Made by a program: the position numbers and the translations under genes | Notes under the pieces: generated by a model | Seen by the model: the letters and a program-made list of their open reading frames with translations, nothing else | Told to the model about the DNA's origin: nothing | Databases searched by the model: none | Assembly (NCBI RefSeq): GCF_012102745.1 | Contig: NZ_JAAVSY010000010.1 | Coordinates: 1-64,000 of the forward strand | Direction of reading: 5' to 3' | Origin: Haematospirillum sp. H4485 | GTDB taxonomy: Bacteria; Pseudomonadota; Alphaproteobacteria; Rhodospirillales; Rhodospirillaceae | DNA length: 64,000 nucleotides | Part shown: positions 7,359-16,486 of the stretch, one piece after another | Layout of the letters: each line of letters opens with the position of its first letter | How positions within the stretch are numbered: position 1 is the first letter of the stretch

Positions 7359-8699
7359 TCAGCTGGAGACAAGTTCACCCCACAGGTCGTAGTCATCAGC
7401 GTGCTCAATCCGTGCCGTGACAATATCGCCGGCCTTCAGGTTTACTTCGCCGTTAAGAAAAACATTGCCGTCAATATCCGGTGCATCACCGGTGGATCGT
7501 CCAATGGCGCCATCTTCATCCACTTCATCGATGATAACCTGTTGCAGGCTTCCGATCTTGCGGGCCATGCGCTGTTCGGAAATCTGACGCTGGTGCTCCA
7601 TAAACCGGGCCCAGCGCTCATCCTTGGTCTCTTCGTCCACAGGGTCGGGCAGGGCGTTGGCTACAGCGCCTTCGACAGGCTCGTACTTGAAGCAGCCAAC
7701 CCGGTCAAGCTGGGCCTGTTCCAGCCATTCCAGCATATCCTCGAAGTCTTCTTCCGTTTCACCGGGAAAGCCGACAATGAACGTCGAGCGAATGGTCAGC
7801 TCGGGACAGATGTCGCGCCATGCCTTGATCCGGTCCAGAACCTTCCCGTTGTTGGCCGGACGCTTCATGGCCTTGAGGATTCCCGGGGAGGCATGCTGGA
7901 AGGGAATGTCCAGGTAGGGTAGTATTTTGCCTTGTGCCATCAGTGGGATGACATGATCAACCGATGGATAGGGGTAAACATAGTGCAGGCGCACCCATAC
8001 CCCCATGTCTCCCAGCGCACTGGTCAGTTCCAGCAGGTTGCTTTTGCGGGTCTGCCCTTTCCAGTCAACGTCGGCATAGCGGGTGTCAACGCCATAAGCG
8101 CTGGTATCCTGTGAAATAACCATCAATTCCCGTACGCCCGCCTTGACCAGTTTTTCTGCTTCAGCCAGAACCCGGTTCATCGGTCGACTGACCAGGTCCC
8201 CGCGGATAGAGGGGATAATGCAGAAGGTACAGCGATTATTGCAGCCCTCCGAGATTTTCAGATAGGCATAGTGGCGGGGTGTCAGTCGGATACCCTCTGG
8301 TGGAACCAAGTCGACAAAAGGCTCATGCTGCGGGGGCACCGCGTCATGAACGGCGTTGATGACCGCTTCATACTGGTGGGGACCCGTAACAGACAGAACC
8401 CTTGGGTGAATAGTGCGGATGCCATTTTCGTCCTTTCCCATGCAGCCGGTGACAATAACCTTGCCATTCTCGGCCAGCGCATCGCCAATAGCCTCCAGGC
8501 TTTCGGCCTTTGCCGAATCCAGGAACCCACAGGTGTTGACAATGACCGCATCCGCTCCCTCGCTGGTTGGTGCCAGTTCGTAGCCTTCCGCACGCAGGCG
8601 TGTCATGATTCGTTCTGAATCAACCAATGCCTTCGGGCAGCCGAGGCTGACCAGTCCGATCCGTGGGGCAGGCTTGAGGATTTTGGCTGTGCCGGTCAT
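7359..8699 (-). CDS. rimO: Ribosomal protein uS12 methylthiotransferase RimO
   Basis: Radical-SAM enzyme adding a methylthio group to an aspartate of ribosomal protein S12. The N-terminal UPF0004 domain carries the three cysteines of the second cluster ([20 protein letters not shown]). The radical-SAM signature CNNRCTFC lies near residue 150, and a TRAM-like domain closes the protein. The [11 protein letters not shown] stretch is typical of RimO rather than MiaB. I chose the ATG at 8699, which gives 446 aa, close to the family length; the frame stays open to 8738. Confidence 0.95.
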   Translation of the reverse strand: MTGTAKILKPAPRIGLVSLGCPKALVDSERIMTRLRAEGYELAPTSEGADAVIVNTCGFLDSAKAESLEAIGDALAENGKVIVTGCMGKDENGIRTIHPRVLSVTGPHQYEAVINAVHDAVPPQHEPFVDLVPPEGIRLTPRHYAYLKISEGCNNRCTFCIIPSIRGDLVSRPMNRVLAEAEKLVKAGVRELMVISQDTSAYGVDTRYADVDWKGQTRKSNLLELTSALGDMGVWVRLHYVYPYPSVDHVIPLMAQGKILPYLDIPFQHASPGILKAMKRPANNGKVLDRIKAWRDICPELTIRSTFIVGFPGETEEDFEDMLEWLEQAQLDRVGCFKYEPVEGAVANALPDPVDEETKDERWARFMEHQRQISEQRMARKIGSLQQVIIDEVDEDGAIGRSTGDAPDIDGNVFLNGEVNLKAGDIVTARIEHADDYDLWGELVSS

Positions 8700-8828
8700 A
8701 CAGGTGTTCCATAAACAAGACCGGCTCGTATCATGCATCCTCCCGGTATGTCGGGAGAGGGCACGTATCCGGTCGGGACGGTATCAGGTGATGCCGTGAG
8801 GTACAGGGTTGTGCCCGGAATTTCAAGA

Positions 8829-9707
8829 TCAGAACGTGTCTGTAGCAAAGGCTCCCGGGAAGCAGGATGGCTTTATGCCGGTCTGTTCCAGTAGTTCCTG
8901 GCAGGCTGTGGAGGCAAGCCAGGCGAATTCCCTCTCCCGTGGCCAGGTCAGGGCATCCCGTTCACAGAGCGATGAATCCACCCAGCCGGGGTGACAGTGC
9001 AAAAGGGCCGTTGCCGCTGGTTTCGCAAGAAATTTGTGAAAAAGGCTTTCGTAGCTTCGGCGTGTTGTAAACGGATACAGACCGCGAAAACTGTCATTCA
9101 TGCGAAATCCCAGTGCTCTGGCCTTGGCTGCCATGCGGCGGCCAATAACGGACAGGTAGGCTTCTTTTGCCGGTGAACTGTTGTAGCGGTTCCATTCATG
9201 CAGCGGTGCCGCGCAGTTCCGGATCCACGGTCGTGTTCCGTAACGGCTTTTGACCTCACGCAGGAGCTCGTCGCAGATAACCGGCAGGCAGTGGATGTGC
9301 TGATGGCCGTCTATATAGTCAGGGCCTTGGCCCCAGGCATCTTCAAAGGCATCAAGCTGGGCCCGTATTTCAACGCGAATCGGCCCAGATTCCAGACGTC
9401 GGGTCAGGGCACGATGGGAGAGGGCATGCAGGGATTCCGGCACGGTTCCACAGAACGCTGTCAGACGCCACGGGCCGGTCAGGGTCAGGTGGAGGCCAAC
9501 CTCGACGGGATAGCCTTTTGTCAATGCCTTCAGTGTTCGTGCCCGCTTGGGCCATTCAGGCATAACTGCCATGGCACTTGTCGCGGATACTCTGCCCCGT
9601 TCTATCAAGTTTTCTATGGCGTCACAGACACCGGGAGAGAGACCGTAGTCGTCCGCACAAATAATGATGGAGTGTTCTTCTTGCGCTTTGTGTCCTGTCT
9701 CGCTCAT
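8829..9707 (-). CDS. YdjC/ChbG-HpnK family carbohydrate deacetylase
   Basis: A polysaccharide deacetylase-like enzyme of about 292 residues. The metal-site motif IIICADDYGLS is near the start, VGLHLTLTG near residue 70, DYIDGHQHIHCLP near 125 and LLHCHPGWVD near 245, all typical of the YdjC family (ChbG on chitooligosaccharides, HpnK in hopanoid synthesis). A GGAGA box is correctly spaced for the second ATG at 9707 and too close for the one at 9713. It is divergent from the GT2-GT-C-GtrA module, whose sugar it might modify; that is an inference from position only. Confidence 0.87.
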   Translation of the reverse strand: MSETGHKAQEEHSIIICADDYGLSPGVCDAIENLIERGRVSATSAMAVMPEWPKRARTLKALTKGYPVEVGLHLTLTGPWRLTAFCGTVPESLHALSHRALTRRLESGPIRVEIRAQLDAFEDAWGQGPDYIDGHQHIHCLPVICDELLREVKSRYGTRPWIRNCAAPLHEWNRYNSSPAKEAYLSVIGRRMAAKARALGFRMNDSFRGLYPFTTRRSYESLFHKFLAKPAATALLHCHPGWVDSSLCERDALTWPREREFAWLASTACQELLEQTGIKPSCFPGAFATDTF

Positions 9708-9826
9708 GATCATTCTCCGTCACCGCTCAGACATGATGAAGCGGAGACCTTGGTGCTTCTCGTTGTTCCGGGCACAATCAAGCCCGTATCCGCCGCGTTC
9801 TTTGATCCAAGATCCAAGGTGATGCC

Positions 9827-10834
9827 GTGCCTGATGTCCAGAGTGGTCCTGAAGAACAAACAGCATATCTCCTTTCCATTGTCATCCCTGTCTATAATGA
9901 ATCAGAATCCCTGATCTCCCTGTCTCGTCGTCTGGCAGAGGTTCTGGAGCGTGCCGGATTGCTACGATATGAGATCATTATGGTGGATGATGGCAGTCGC
10001 GACAGCAGTTATGCCACGATCCGGGAGTTGGCACGTGCAGACAGCCGGGTGCGTGGTATTCGTCTGGCGCGTAATTTTGGCAAGGAAGCCGCCGTAGCAG
10101 CTGGCCTGCAGGCTGCGTGCGGTGACGCTGTTGTGCTGATGGACGCCGATCTGCAACATCCCCCCGAGTTGATACCGGAATTGCTTGTTTGCTGGAAAGC
10201 TGGTGCCCGTATGGTTACGGCGGTGCGGCGTTCCCGCGACACAGATCCGGCTTTGCGCCGCTTGGTATCCCGTCTTTTTTATCAGGTGTTCCGCTGTATT
10301 GCGAATGTTGAGATTCCCGAAGGAGCCGGCGATTTTCGACTGTTCGACCGGCGTGTTGTACAGGCCGTCAACAGTTTGCCCGAGCGCAACCGCTTTCTGA
10401 AGGGTATTACAGGGTGGGTTGGCTTTACGCAGGGTTTTATCCCTTTTGATCCAGAACCAAGGGCAGGTGGGTGCTCTACATTTTCTTTCTTCCGTCTTTT
10501 GCGCTACGCGGTTGATGGGTTGACGGCGTTCTCGGTTGTGCCATTGCGTGTCTGGTCCCTTCTGGGATTGGTACTGGCTGCCGGATCCATGCTCTACGGA
10601 AGCTGGCTCATTGTCCGTACGCTTGTTCAGGGGGTTGATGTGCCGGGATATACATCGTTGATGGTATCAATCCTGTTCCTGTCCGGAGTGCAGCTGACAG
10701 GTCTTGGGGTATTGGGGGAGTATATCGGGCGGATTTTCCGTGAAGTGAAGGGGCGCCCCCTGTTTCTGGTAGCCGAACAGACGGAAGCTGAACAAGAAGA
10801 CGAGATTCCTGCAGGCAGAGGTGTAGCCCGGTGA
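9827..10834 (+). CDS. GtrB-like polyprenyl-phosphate glycosyltransferase (GT2)
   Basis: A family 2 glycosyltransferase of 335 residues. SIVIPVYNESESL opens the GT-A domain, the nucleotide motif VDDGSRDSS is near residue 50, and the metal-binding DADLQHP is near 105. Two transmembrane helices close the protein (about 235-255 and 270-300), the architecture of GtrB, ArnC and dolichol-phosphate sugar synthases, which load a sugar on undecaprenyl phosphate at the inner face of the membrane. AAGGTG precedes the GTG start by about 6 bp. Its stop overlaps the start of the GT-C gene, so the two are translationally coupled. Confidence 0.9.
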   Translation: MPDVQSGPEEQTAYLLSIVIPVYNESESLISLSRRLAEVLERAGLLRYEIIMVDDGSRDSSYATIRELARADSRVRGIRLARNFGKEAAVAAGLQAACGDAVVLMDADLQHPPELIPELLVCWKAGARMVTAVRRSRDTDPALRRLVSRLFYQVFRCIANVEIPEGAGDFRLFDRRVVQAVNSLPERNRFLKGITGWVGFTQGFIPFDPEPRAGGCSTFSFFRLLRYAVDGLTAFSVVPLRVWSLLGLVLAAGSMLYGSWLIVRTLVQGVDVPGYTSLMVSILFLSGVQLTGLGVLGEYIGRIFREVKGRPLFLVAEQTEAEQEDEIPAGRGVAR

Positions 10835-12486
10835 TGATGGATGGCGGATGCAATGTTGACACCCGTTGTGTTGCAACTGGTGTTCCGACCAAAAAGCAGG
10901 GGACGTGGGAGTACCGTCTCTCCATTCTTTTTTATTGGAGCATGGTTGCCTTTGTTGTCCTGACATTCCGGCGTCATGGAATCAGCAATGACGAGCTGGT
11001 GCAGCATACGTACGGCGATATGCTGTGGCGTTATTATGCGTCCGGCCTGACAGATACTTCCCTATTTTCCTATCGTAACCTGTATCTTTATGGGGGAGCG
11101 TTTGATCTTCCCGTGGTGGCTCTGCTGAAGCTGGTACCATCTGCCTCTATCTGGGACCTGCGTCACCTGCTGTCGGGGCTGGTTGGTGTGGTTGGCCTGG
11201 TTGGTACAGGCCGTCTGGCAACGTATCTATACGGACCACGTATGGGTTTGCTGGCAATCGTTCTTCTGGCCTTGTGCGGGATATGGTCGGGGGCCATGTT
11301 TACCCACACCAAGGATATTCCCTTTGCAACGGCAATGATTTGGGGCGTTTATACTCTGACGCGGATTGTATCCTGCTTGCCTCGGGTTCCCTTGTCGCTG
11401 GGTCTTGGTTTCGGTCTGTCTACAGGTTTGGCCTTGGGCTTGCGGGTTGGGGGGGGGCTGTTGGTCTGCTATGCAGCGTTGGTTATCCTTGTCTGCGGCG
11501 TTTCATATTCTGGTTTATGGAAGGGCAGGGCTCTGTTCTGGTTCCGGTCTGCTTGTTCCCTTTTTCCCGGAATGTGTCTTGCGTTTGTACTGATGGCTTT
11601 CTTCTGGCCGTGGTCAGTGCAGCAGTTCGATCATATTCCGCTTGCCATAAAAGCGTTTTCCAATTTTTCTTTCGAGATCGATACGATTCTATCCGGGATA
11701 GTCTATCAGGTCGATGATGTTCCACGCACCTACCTGCCGATTTACCTTCTGGTCAAGATGTCCGAGCCTGTTTTGCTCGGCCTTTTTTGCGGCATTCTGG
11801 TGCTTGCTGTCCGTCGGCGTGCCCTGATACGGGCGCGGCAATCCATTCTGTGGGTTCCTGTTGTGGCGGCTGCGGTGTGTCCCGTTCTTCTTGCCTTGAT
11901 AACAAACCCGCCGCTGTATAACGGTGTTCGTCACTTTCTGTTTGTGGTTCCTCCCCTTGTCATTCTCTCTGCGGCTGGTTTGTATACTGTCTGTATCCGT
12001 GTTGCGGCTGTTTCGTCTGTTGCTGCAAGAAGGTTCTTTTTTGCTGTTTTCGGTGCTGTTTGTCTGCTGTCAGCGGTTCCGTTGGTCCTGATCCATCCCT
12101 ACGGATATGTGGGTTACAACATTCTTGCCGGTGGGCTTTCCGGTGCTGTTGGGCGGTGGGAGATGGACTATTGGTCAAGCAGTGTGAAGGATGCTCTTGT
12201 CGGGCTGCAACAGTATGCTCTACCTCGTGATACAGGTGGAGAATACCGGGTTGCTGTTTGTGCTGAACTCGTGCAGGCCGATGCTGTTCTTGGGCCGGGA
12301 TTTCGCGTTGTTGCCGATTGGCTGCAGGCTGATTTTTTTGTCTCGGCGACCCAGATGGGGTGTGATGCGGCCATGGACGGGGATGTTGTTGTTGAGGTGC
12401 GCCGTCTCGGGGTTCCTTTGGCTGTGGTCAAGGATCTGAGGCCTGTGCAGGATCGCCCGGCCGGGTATCCTGTGATTGTTCGGTGA
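10834..12486 (+). CDS. GT-C type membrane glycosyltransferase (ArnT/PMT-like)
   Basis: An integral membrane protein of about 550 residues with about eleven hydrophobic segments and a soluble C-terminal 100 residues. The first periplasmic loop carries an acidic NDELVQH motif after the first membrane helix, as in GT39/ArnT-type enzymes that transfer a lipid-linked sugar to an acceptor on the periplasmic side. It sits between the GtrB-like and GtrA-like genes, so it is the likely glycan-specific transferase of the module. The start overlaps the upstream stop (TGATG). The acceptor is not predictable from sequence. Confidence 0.78.
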   Translation: MMDGGCNVDTRCVATGVPTKKQGTWEYRLSILFYWSMVAFVVLTFRRHGISNDELVQHTYGDMLWRYYASGLTDTSLFSYRNLYLYGGAFDLPVVALLKLVPSASIWDLRHLLSGLVGVVGLVGTGRLATYLYGPRMGLLAIVLLALCGIWSGAMFTHTKDIPFATAMIWGVYTLTRIVSCLPRVPLSLGLGFGLSTGLALGLRVGGGLLVCYAALVILVCGVSYSGLWKGRALFWFRSACSLFPGMCLAFVLMAFFWPWSVQQFDHIPLAIKAFSNFSFEIDTILSGIVYQVDDVPRTYLPIYLLVKMSEPVLLGLFCGILVLAVRRRALIRARQSILWVPVVAAAVCPVLLALITNPPLYNGVRHFLFVVPPLVILSAAGLYTVCIRVAAVSSVAARRFFFAVFGAVCLLSAVPLVLIHPYGYVGYNILAGGLSGAVGRWEMDYWSSSVKDALVGLQQYALPRDTGGEYRVAVCAELVQADAVLGPGFRVVADWLQADFFVSATQMGCDAAMDGDVVVEVRRLGVPLAVVKDLRPVQDRPAGYPVIVR

Positions 12487-12489
12487 TCT

Positions 12490-12873
12490 GTGGTGTTGTC
12501 CTGGCGCCAGTTCATGCTGTTTGCTGTTGCTGGCGGCTTTGGTACTGTCGTGCACTATTGTGTTCTGGTCGGTTTGGTCGAACTCCTGTCTTTTGATCCT
12601 GTTTCTGGATCTGTTGCCGGTTTTCTGTGCGGTGCCCTGACGAATTATGGAGCCGGACGTGTCATTGTGTTCCGCAGTACCCGGCCCCATGTCGAGACAT
12701 TGCCACGTTTTTTCATGGTAGCCGGGACCGGGTTTTTGTGGAACGGAGTGCTGATGACCGCTCTGTCAGGCTTCTTGCTCTGGCCCTATCTGGTTGCCCA
12801 GGTTGCGGTCACCGGCTTCCTCCTTGTATGGCACTATGTGCTTAACGCGCTTTGGACATTTCGCTGTTCCTGA
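12490..12873 (+). CDS. GtrA-like membrane protein
   Basis: A small membrane protein of 127 residues with four hydrophobic segments and the GtrA-family opening FMLFAVAGGFGTVVHY-like pattern (here residues 7-20) and a later LTNYGAGRVIVF. GtrA proteins are proposed to flip undecaprenyl-phosphate-sugar made by GtrB. The gene starts 4 bp after the GT-C stop with GTG. The last 40 bp overlap the 3' end of the convergent metE. Confidence 0.85.
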   Translation: MVLSWRQFMLFAVAGGFGTVVHYCVLVGLVELLSFDPVSGSVAGFLCGALTNYGAGRVIVFRSTRPHVETLPRFFMVAGTGFLWNGVLMTALSGFLLWPYLVAQVAVTGFLLVWHYVLNALWTFRCS

Positions 12874-15215
12874 TTCTGGCTGATGCGTAGTTTACGCGCG
12901 GCTGCAACCATATTGAGCAGGGCAGGCTGTATGTCATCCCATGCTCTTGTTTTCAGGCCGCAGTCCGGATTGACCCACAGCTGTCGATCGTGCAGATACT
13001 GTCGTGCCATGGCAAGGCGTGCGACAATTTCATCGGTTCCCGGAATGCGTGGAGAGTGAATATCGTACACGCCCGGGCCAATGCTGTTTGGGTAGCGGTA
13101 CGTCCTGAAAGTCTCAAGAAGGTCCATGCCCGATCGGGAGGCTTCTATTGATACAACATCGGCATCCATGGCCGCGATCGCTTCCATGATGTCGTTAAAT
13201 TCTGAATAGCACATATGGGTATGTATTTGCGTATGGTCTGAAACGCCTGATGAGGTCAGGCGAAAGCACGCAACGGCCCATTCCAGATAGGCATTCCATT
13301 CTGTTTGTCGCAGTGGCAACCCTTCGCGCAGGGCAGCCTCATCGATCTGGATGATGCGGGCACCGGCCTTTTCCAGGTCAAGCACCTCGTCCCGCAGAGC
13401 CAGTGCCAACTGGCGGCAAGCCGTACTGCGGGGAATATCGTCCCGCACAAAGGACCAGTTCAGGATAGTGACCGGCCCTGTCAACATGCCCTTGACCGGG
13501 CGTGCTGTGACAGCCTGTGCGCACGACCACCATTTGACGGTCATGGATTCGGGGCGGGATATATCGCCATAAAGGATGGGAGGACGGACGCAACGCGAGC
13601 CATAAGACTGCACCCATCCGTGCCGCGTGAAGGCAAATCCTGACAGTTTCTCCCCGAAATATTGGACCATGTCATTGCGTTCAAACTCGCCGTGAACCAG
13701 AACATCCAGTCCCGTTTGTTCCTGCCAACGAACAACCCGCTCTGTTTCCTTCCTCAGGAAGATCTCGTAGTCTTCGGTCGTCAGTATTCCTTTGCTATGG
13801 GCTGACCGTGCCTGCCTGACCTTCCCGGTTTGAGGAAACGAGCCGATCGTCGTGGTTGGAAAGAGAGGGAGGGCAAGGTCTTTCTGTTGCTGTGATGCCC
13901 GCACAGCGTACGGACTTTTGCGTTTGGTCATGTGTGGCTTTATGCCGTTGACCCTGTCCTGGACGGTCTTGCAATGTATCTTGTCTGAAGTCTTGCGGGC
14001 ACGGGTAGCCAGTGATGCAGCCTCCAGCTGACCACGTACGGATTCCCTGCCGCGGGCAAGGGCCGTTGCCAGAACCGCCAGTTCGTGGATCTTCTGGTCC
14101 GCAAAGGACAGCCAGCTTTTGATATCGCTGTCCAGATCAGTCTCCACGCTGATATCCAGTGGCACGTGGAGCAATGAGCAGGAAGGGGCGAGTTGAATGT
14201 GCTCTGCGCCTTTTTGTTTTACCACGGGCTCCAGCTGATCCAGTATGGCCTCCAGATCAGCGCGCCATACGTTGCGTCCGTCTATGACCCCCAAGGACAG
14301 GATCTGCTCACGCCTTGACCTGCGTATGACTTCAGGCAGCTGTTCCGGGGCGCGCACAAGATCCAGGTGCAGCCCAGCTACGGGGAGCTGTGTTGCCAGA
14401 TCAAGATTATCCCCCAGTCCGCCAAACCATGTAGTTAACATGATGTTCAGATTGGGGAGTGCGCGTGCAAAGGCCTGATATGTTGTTTGCAATGCGGTTC
14501 GGGCTTCATTATCCAGATCGGTAACCAGGCAGGGTTCGTCGATCTGGATCCAGTCTGCTCCTTCAAGTGACAAGCGTGTCAGGAGGTCGATGTACACCAG
14601 CAGTAACGAATCAAGATTCCGAAGAGGGGAGACAATGGGGTCGGTGCTCTTTCCCAGTTTCAGGAACGTAACAGGCCCGAGAAGAACTGGCCGTGTTCTG
14701 TACCCCAGCAGGCGTGCTTCCCGATACTCGTTGACAGCCTTCAGGCATGAAAGACGGAAGGGTTGTCCGGGTGTGAATTCCGGAACCATGTAATGGTAGT
14801 TGGTATCAAACCACTTTGTCATATCCTGGGCTGGTATGCCGGCCCCTGTATAGGCCGGGTTGCAGGCATTGTGGCATTCCTTTCCTGCGGTGCCCCGTGT
14901 TCCGCGGGCCATGGCAAAGTATGTTGTCAGTCCCGGCGGGCCGCCTTGCCAGTCATATCGCTCCGGTATGGCACCAACCATGGCGCTGGTATCAAGGACA
15001 TGGTCATACAGGGAAAAATCATTTGATGGCAGAATGGTCGCACCTTGTTCAACCTGTCGCGCCCAGTTTCTGGCCTTGAGCTTGGTTGCGGTGTGTACAA
15101 GTGCACTTTCCGCTATATTACCTTTCCAGAAGTCTTCCAGGGCAAACTTCAATTCCCTGTGCCGACCGATACGCGGCATGCCAAGGGTTGCTACAGAAAG
15201 AGAAGAAACAGTCAC
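12834..15215 (-). CDS. metE: Cobalamin-independent methionine synthase
   Basis: Transfers a methyl group from methyltetrahydropteroyl-glutamate to homocysteine in the last step of methionine synthesis, without B12. It has two barrel domains, and the C-terminal one carries the zinc ligands: histidine and cysteine in HTHMCYSEFND, a glutamate in the SIEASRSGMD stretch, and the last cysteine in NPDCGLKTR. I chose the GTG at 15215, giving 793 aa as usual for the family and with GGGGG seven bases upstream; the frame continues to a TTG at 15242. Expression is expected to fall when B12 is present, through the riboswitch in its leader. Confidence 0.96.
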   Translation of the reverse strand: MTVSSLSVATLGMPRIGRHRELKFALEDFWKGNIAESALVHTATKLKARNWARQVEQGATILPSNDFSLYDHVLDTSAMVGAIPERYDWQGGPPGLTTYFAMARGTRGTAGKECHNACNPAYTGAGIPAQDMTKWFDTNYHYMVPEFTPGQPFRLSCLKAVNEYREARLLGYRTRPVLLGPVTFLKLGKSTDPIVSPLRNLDSLLLVYIDLLTRLSLEGADWIQIDEPCLVTDLDNEARTALQTTYQAFARALPNLNIMLTTWFGGLGDNLDLATQLPVAGLHLDLVRAPEQLPEVIRRSRREQILSLGVIDGRNVWRADLEAILDQLEPVVKQKGAEHIQLAPSCSLLHVPLDISVETDLDSDIKSWLSFADQKIHELAVLATALARGRESVRGQLEAASLATRARKTSDKIHCKTVQDRVNGIKPHMTKRKSPYAVRASQQQKDLALPLFPTTTIGSFPQTGKVRQARSAHSKGILTTEDYEIFLRKETERVVRWQEQTGLDVLVHGEFERNDMVQYFGEKLSGFAFTRHGWVQSYGSRCVRPPILYGDISRPESMTVKWWSCAQAVTARPVKGMLTGPVTILNWSFVRDDIPRSTACRQLALALRDEVLDLEKAGARIIQIDEAALREGLPLRQTEWNAYLEWAVACFRLTSSGVSDHTQIHTHMCYSEFNDIMEAIAAMDADVVSIEASRSGMDLLETFRTYRYPNSIGPGVYDIHSPRIPGTDEIVARLAMARQYLHDRQLWVNPDCGLKTRAWDDIQPALLNMVAAARKLRISQNQEQRNVQSALST

Positions 15216-15222
15216 GGCTTGA

Positions 15223-15239
15223 CCCCCATGGTGTTGGGG
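15223..15239 (-). promoter_or_regulatory. Hairpin covering the metE ribosome-binding site
   Basis: On the minus strand CCCC, an 8-nt loop, then GGGG; the last four G belong to the GGGGG Shine-Dalgarno just before the GTG start at 15215. Such a hairpin could be the output switch of the upstream riboswitch. It is short and its role is inferred. Confidence 0.4.
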
Positions 15240-15329
15240 CAAGGTAAAGCGGACACGCAGAAAGGCGACTGGTACAGAGCGACCCGCACACCCTCAGGCG
15301 TACCACCGGGACACCCCGCCCGAGGACGT

Positions 15330-15515
15330 TATAAGTCGGGGCAGGTCTCCTGGCTTGCGAGTCCTCGTGGTCGTCTGGCCTTCCCGGAACGTGATAGTCC
15401 CAGTGACACGTAGCGACGGCCTACTCTTCGCCTACAGTTGCGGGGGCAGCTCCGGATTAGTTTGGAGAACGCACCGGATTCCCTCTTAGCTTCGGGCGTT
15501 GTCCCGAAGAACCTC
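15330..15515 (-). promoter_or_regulatory. Cobalamin riboswitch (metE leader)
   Basis: The minus strand shows the B12-element hallmarks in order: GAGGGAATCCGGTG near its 5' part, CTGCCCCCGCAACTG, a GTCACTGGG region, then the conserved box GCCAGGAGACCTGCC at 15341-15355. Upstream of metE this is the classic arrangement: B12 binding shuts the B12-independent enzyme, implying that a B12-dependent MetH exists elsewhere. About 115 nt separate the conserved box from the start codon. The ends are approximate. Confidence 0.93.
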
Positions 15516-15524
15516 GACCATGAG

Positions 15525-15554
15525 ACGATAGGTGGGAGGTGATACAACTGTCAA
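15525..15554 (-). promoter_or_regulatory. Probable promoter of the riboswitch-metE transcript
   Basis: On the minus strand TTGACA (15549-15554), an 18-bp spacer and TATCGT (15525-15530), placing the start of transcription near 15518, immediately ahead of the riboswitch. Confidence 0.55.
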
Positions 15555-15572
15555 TAAGACATAAAGATATGT

Positions 15573-16190
15573 TTATGCTTTCTGGTTCGGAAGGAGGGGT
15601 GTTGTGCCGAGAACATCCTGTGCCTGGACTGTGCGCCATTGTCCGGGTTCAAGATCACCGAGTGCAAGATGGCCGATCTGCACGCGTATCAAGCGCAGGG
15701 TCGGAAATCCCGTTGCGGCGGTCATTCGGCGGACCTGTCGGTTCTTTCCTTCGGTCAACGTCAGGCGTAGCCAGGCGGTGGGAACTGATTTGCGGTAACG
15801 TACCGGCGGGTTTCTTGGCGGCAGGTCAAAATCTTCGGGCATCAATTCAACGGTGGCCGGTCGTGTTCGGTATATCCGGCTCCCCACCCTTATATCTGTT
15901 CCGGTGCGGAGCATGGTGAGAGCCTCTTCGTCCGGAATGCGCTCCACCTGTACCAAATAGATACGAGGGTGTGCATGGCTGGGTTCCAGCAACTGATGCA
16001 CAAGCCGACGATCCGAGGATAGAATCAGCAAGCCTTCACTGTCCTGGTCCAACCGACCCGCTGCATATACCCCGGGGGGAAGGCCGAAATCAGCTAGTGT
16101 CCTTTGCCCTGATGCCTCGGGTGTAAACTGACTCAACACGCCATAGGGTTTATGAAAAGCAATTGTTTTTGAACGAGCGGGACGTGTCAT
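15573..16190 (-). CDS. RluE-like 23S rRNA pseudouridine synthase
   Basis: RsuA/RluB/E/F-family synthase of 205 residues. It begins directly with the catalytic domain (IAFHKPYGVLSQF) and has no S4 domain, as in RluE, which modifies one uridine in 23S rRNA. The catalytic aspartate lies in AAGRLDQDSEGLLIL near residue 60, and the C-terminal motif EGKNRQVRRMTAATG near 155 is characteristic. metE lies downstream, but the promoter and riboswitch between them separate the units. Confidence 0.92.
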   Translation of the reverse strand: MTRPARSKTIAFHKPYGVLSQFTPEASGQRTLADFGLPPGVYAAGRLDQDSEGLLILSSDRRLVHQLLEPSHAHPRIYLVQVERIPDEEALTMLRTGTDIRVGSRIYRTRPATVELMPEDFDLPPRNPPVRYRKSVPTAWLRLTLTEGKNRQVRRMTAATGFPTLRLIRVQIGHLALGDLEPGQWRTVQAQDVLGTTPLLPNQKA

Positions 16191-16486
16191 GATGCGTCTT
16201 CAGAGGCAGGAATGCAGCGTGGGGAAAAAGACATATAACAGCATACACATGGCATGGATATGCCTTCGGACGTCTTGGCTCCATAAAGATCAGAACCCTT
16301 GATTGCGTAATTGTATGACCTGGGCTAGATTTCAGAGAATGAAAGAAATGTGTACATTGTTCTCTTGCCTGGTGTGTCTCTGCCGGTGCCTTGGCTTTTA
16401 TGTCCCGGCCCTTGTCGTTCCGGTGTGTTGCTTGGTGGGTTTGGGAATGTATGTGCCGGGGGCTTTATAACAGAGCAGGGTGCACT
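16191..16486. other. Intergenic region, no feature seen
   Basis: The divergent gap between the pseudouridine synthase gene and putP. It must hold both promoters, but I see no convincing boxes, hairpin or coding potential. The putP frame stays open back to 16391, but that extension does not look like the family N-terminus. Confidence 0.4.

Noticed and set aside
6963-7922. 319-codon plus-strand ORF across both tRNA-Val genes into rimO
   Set aside because: It is antisense to tRNA genes and to rimO; the frame is open by chance and contains the tRNA duplication twice.
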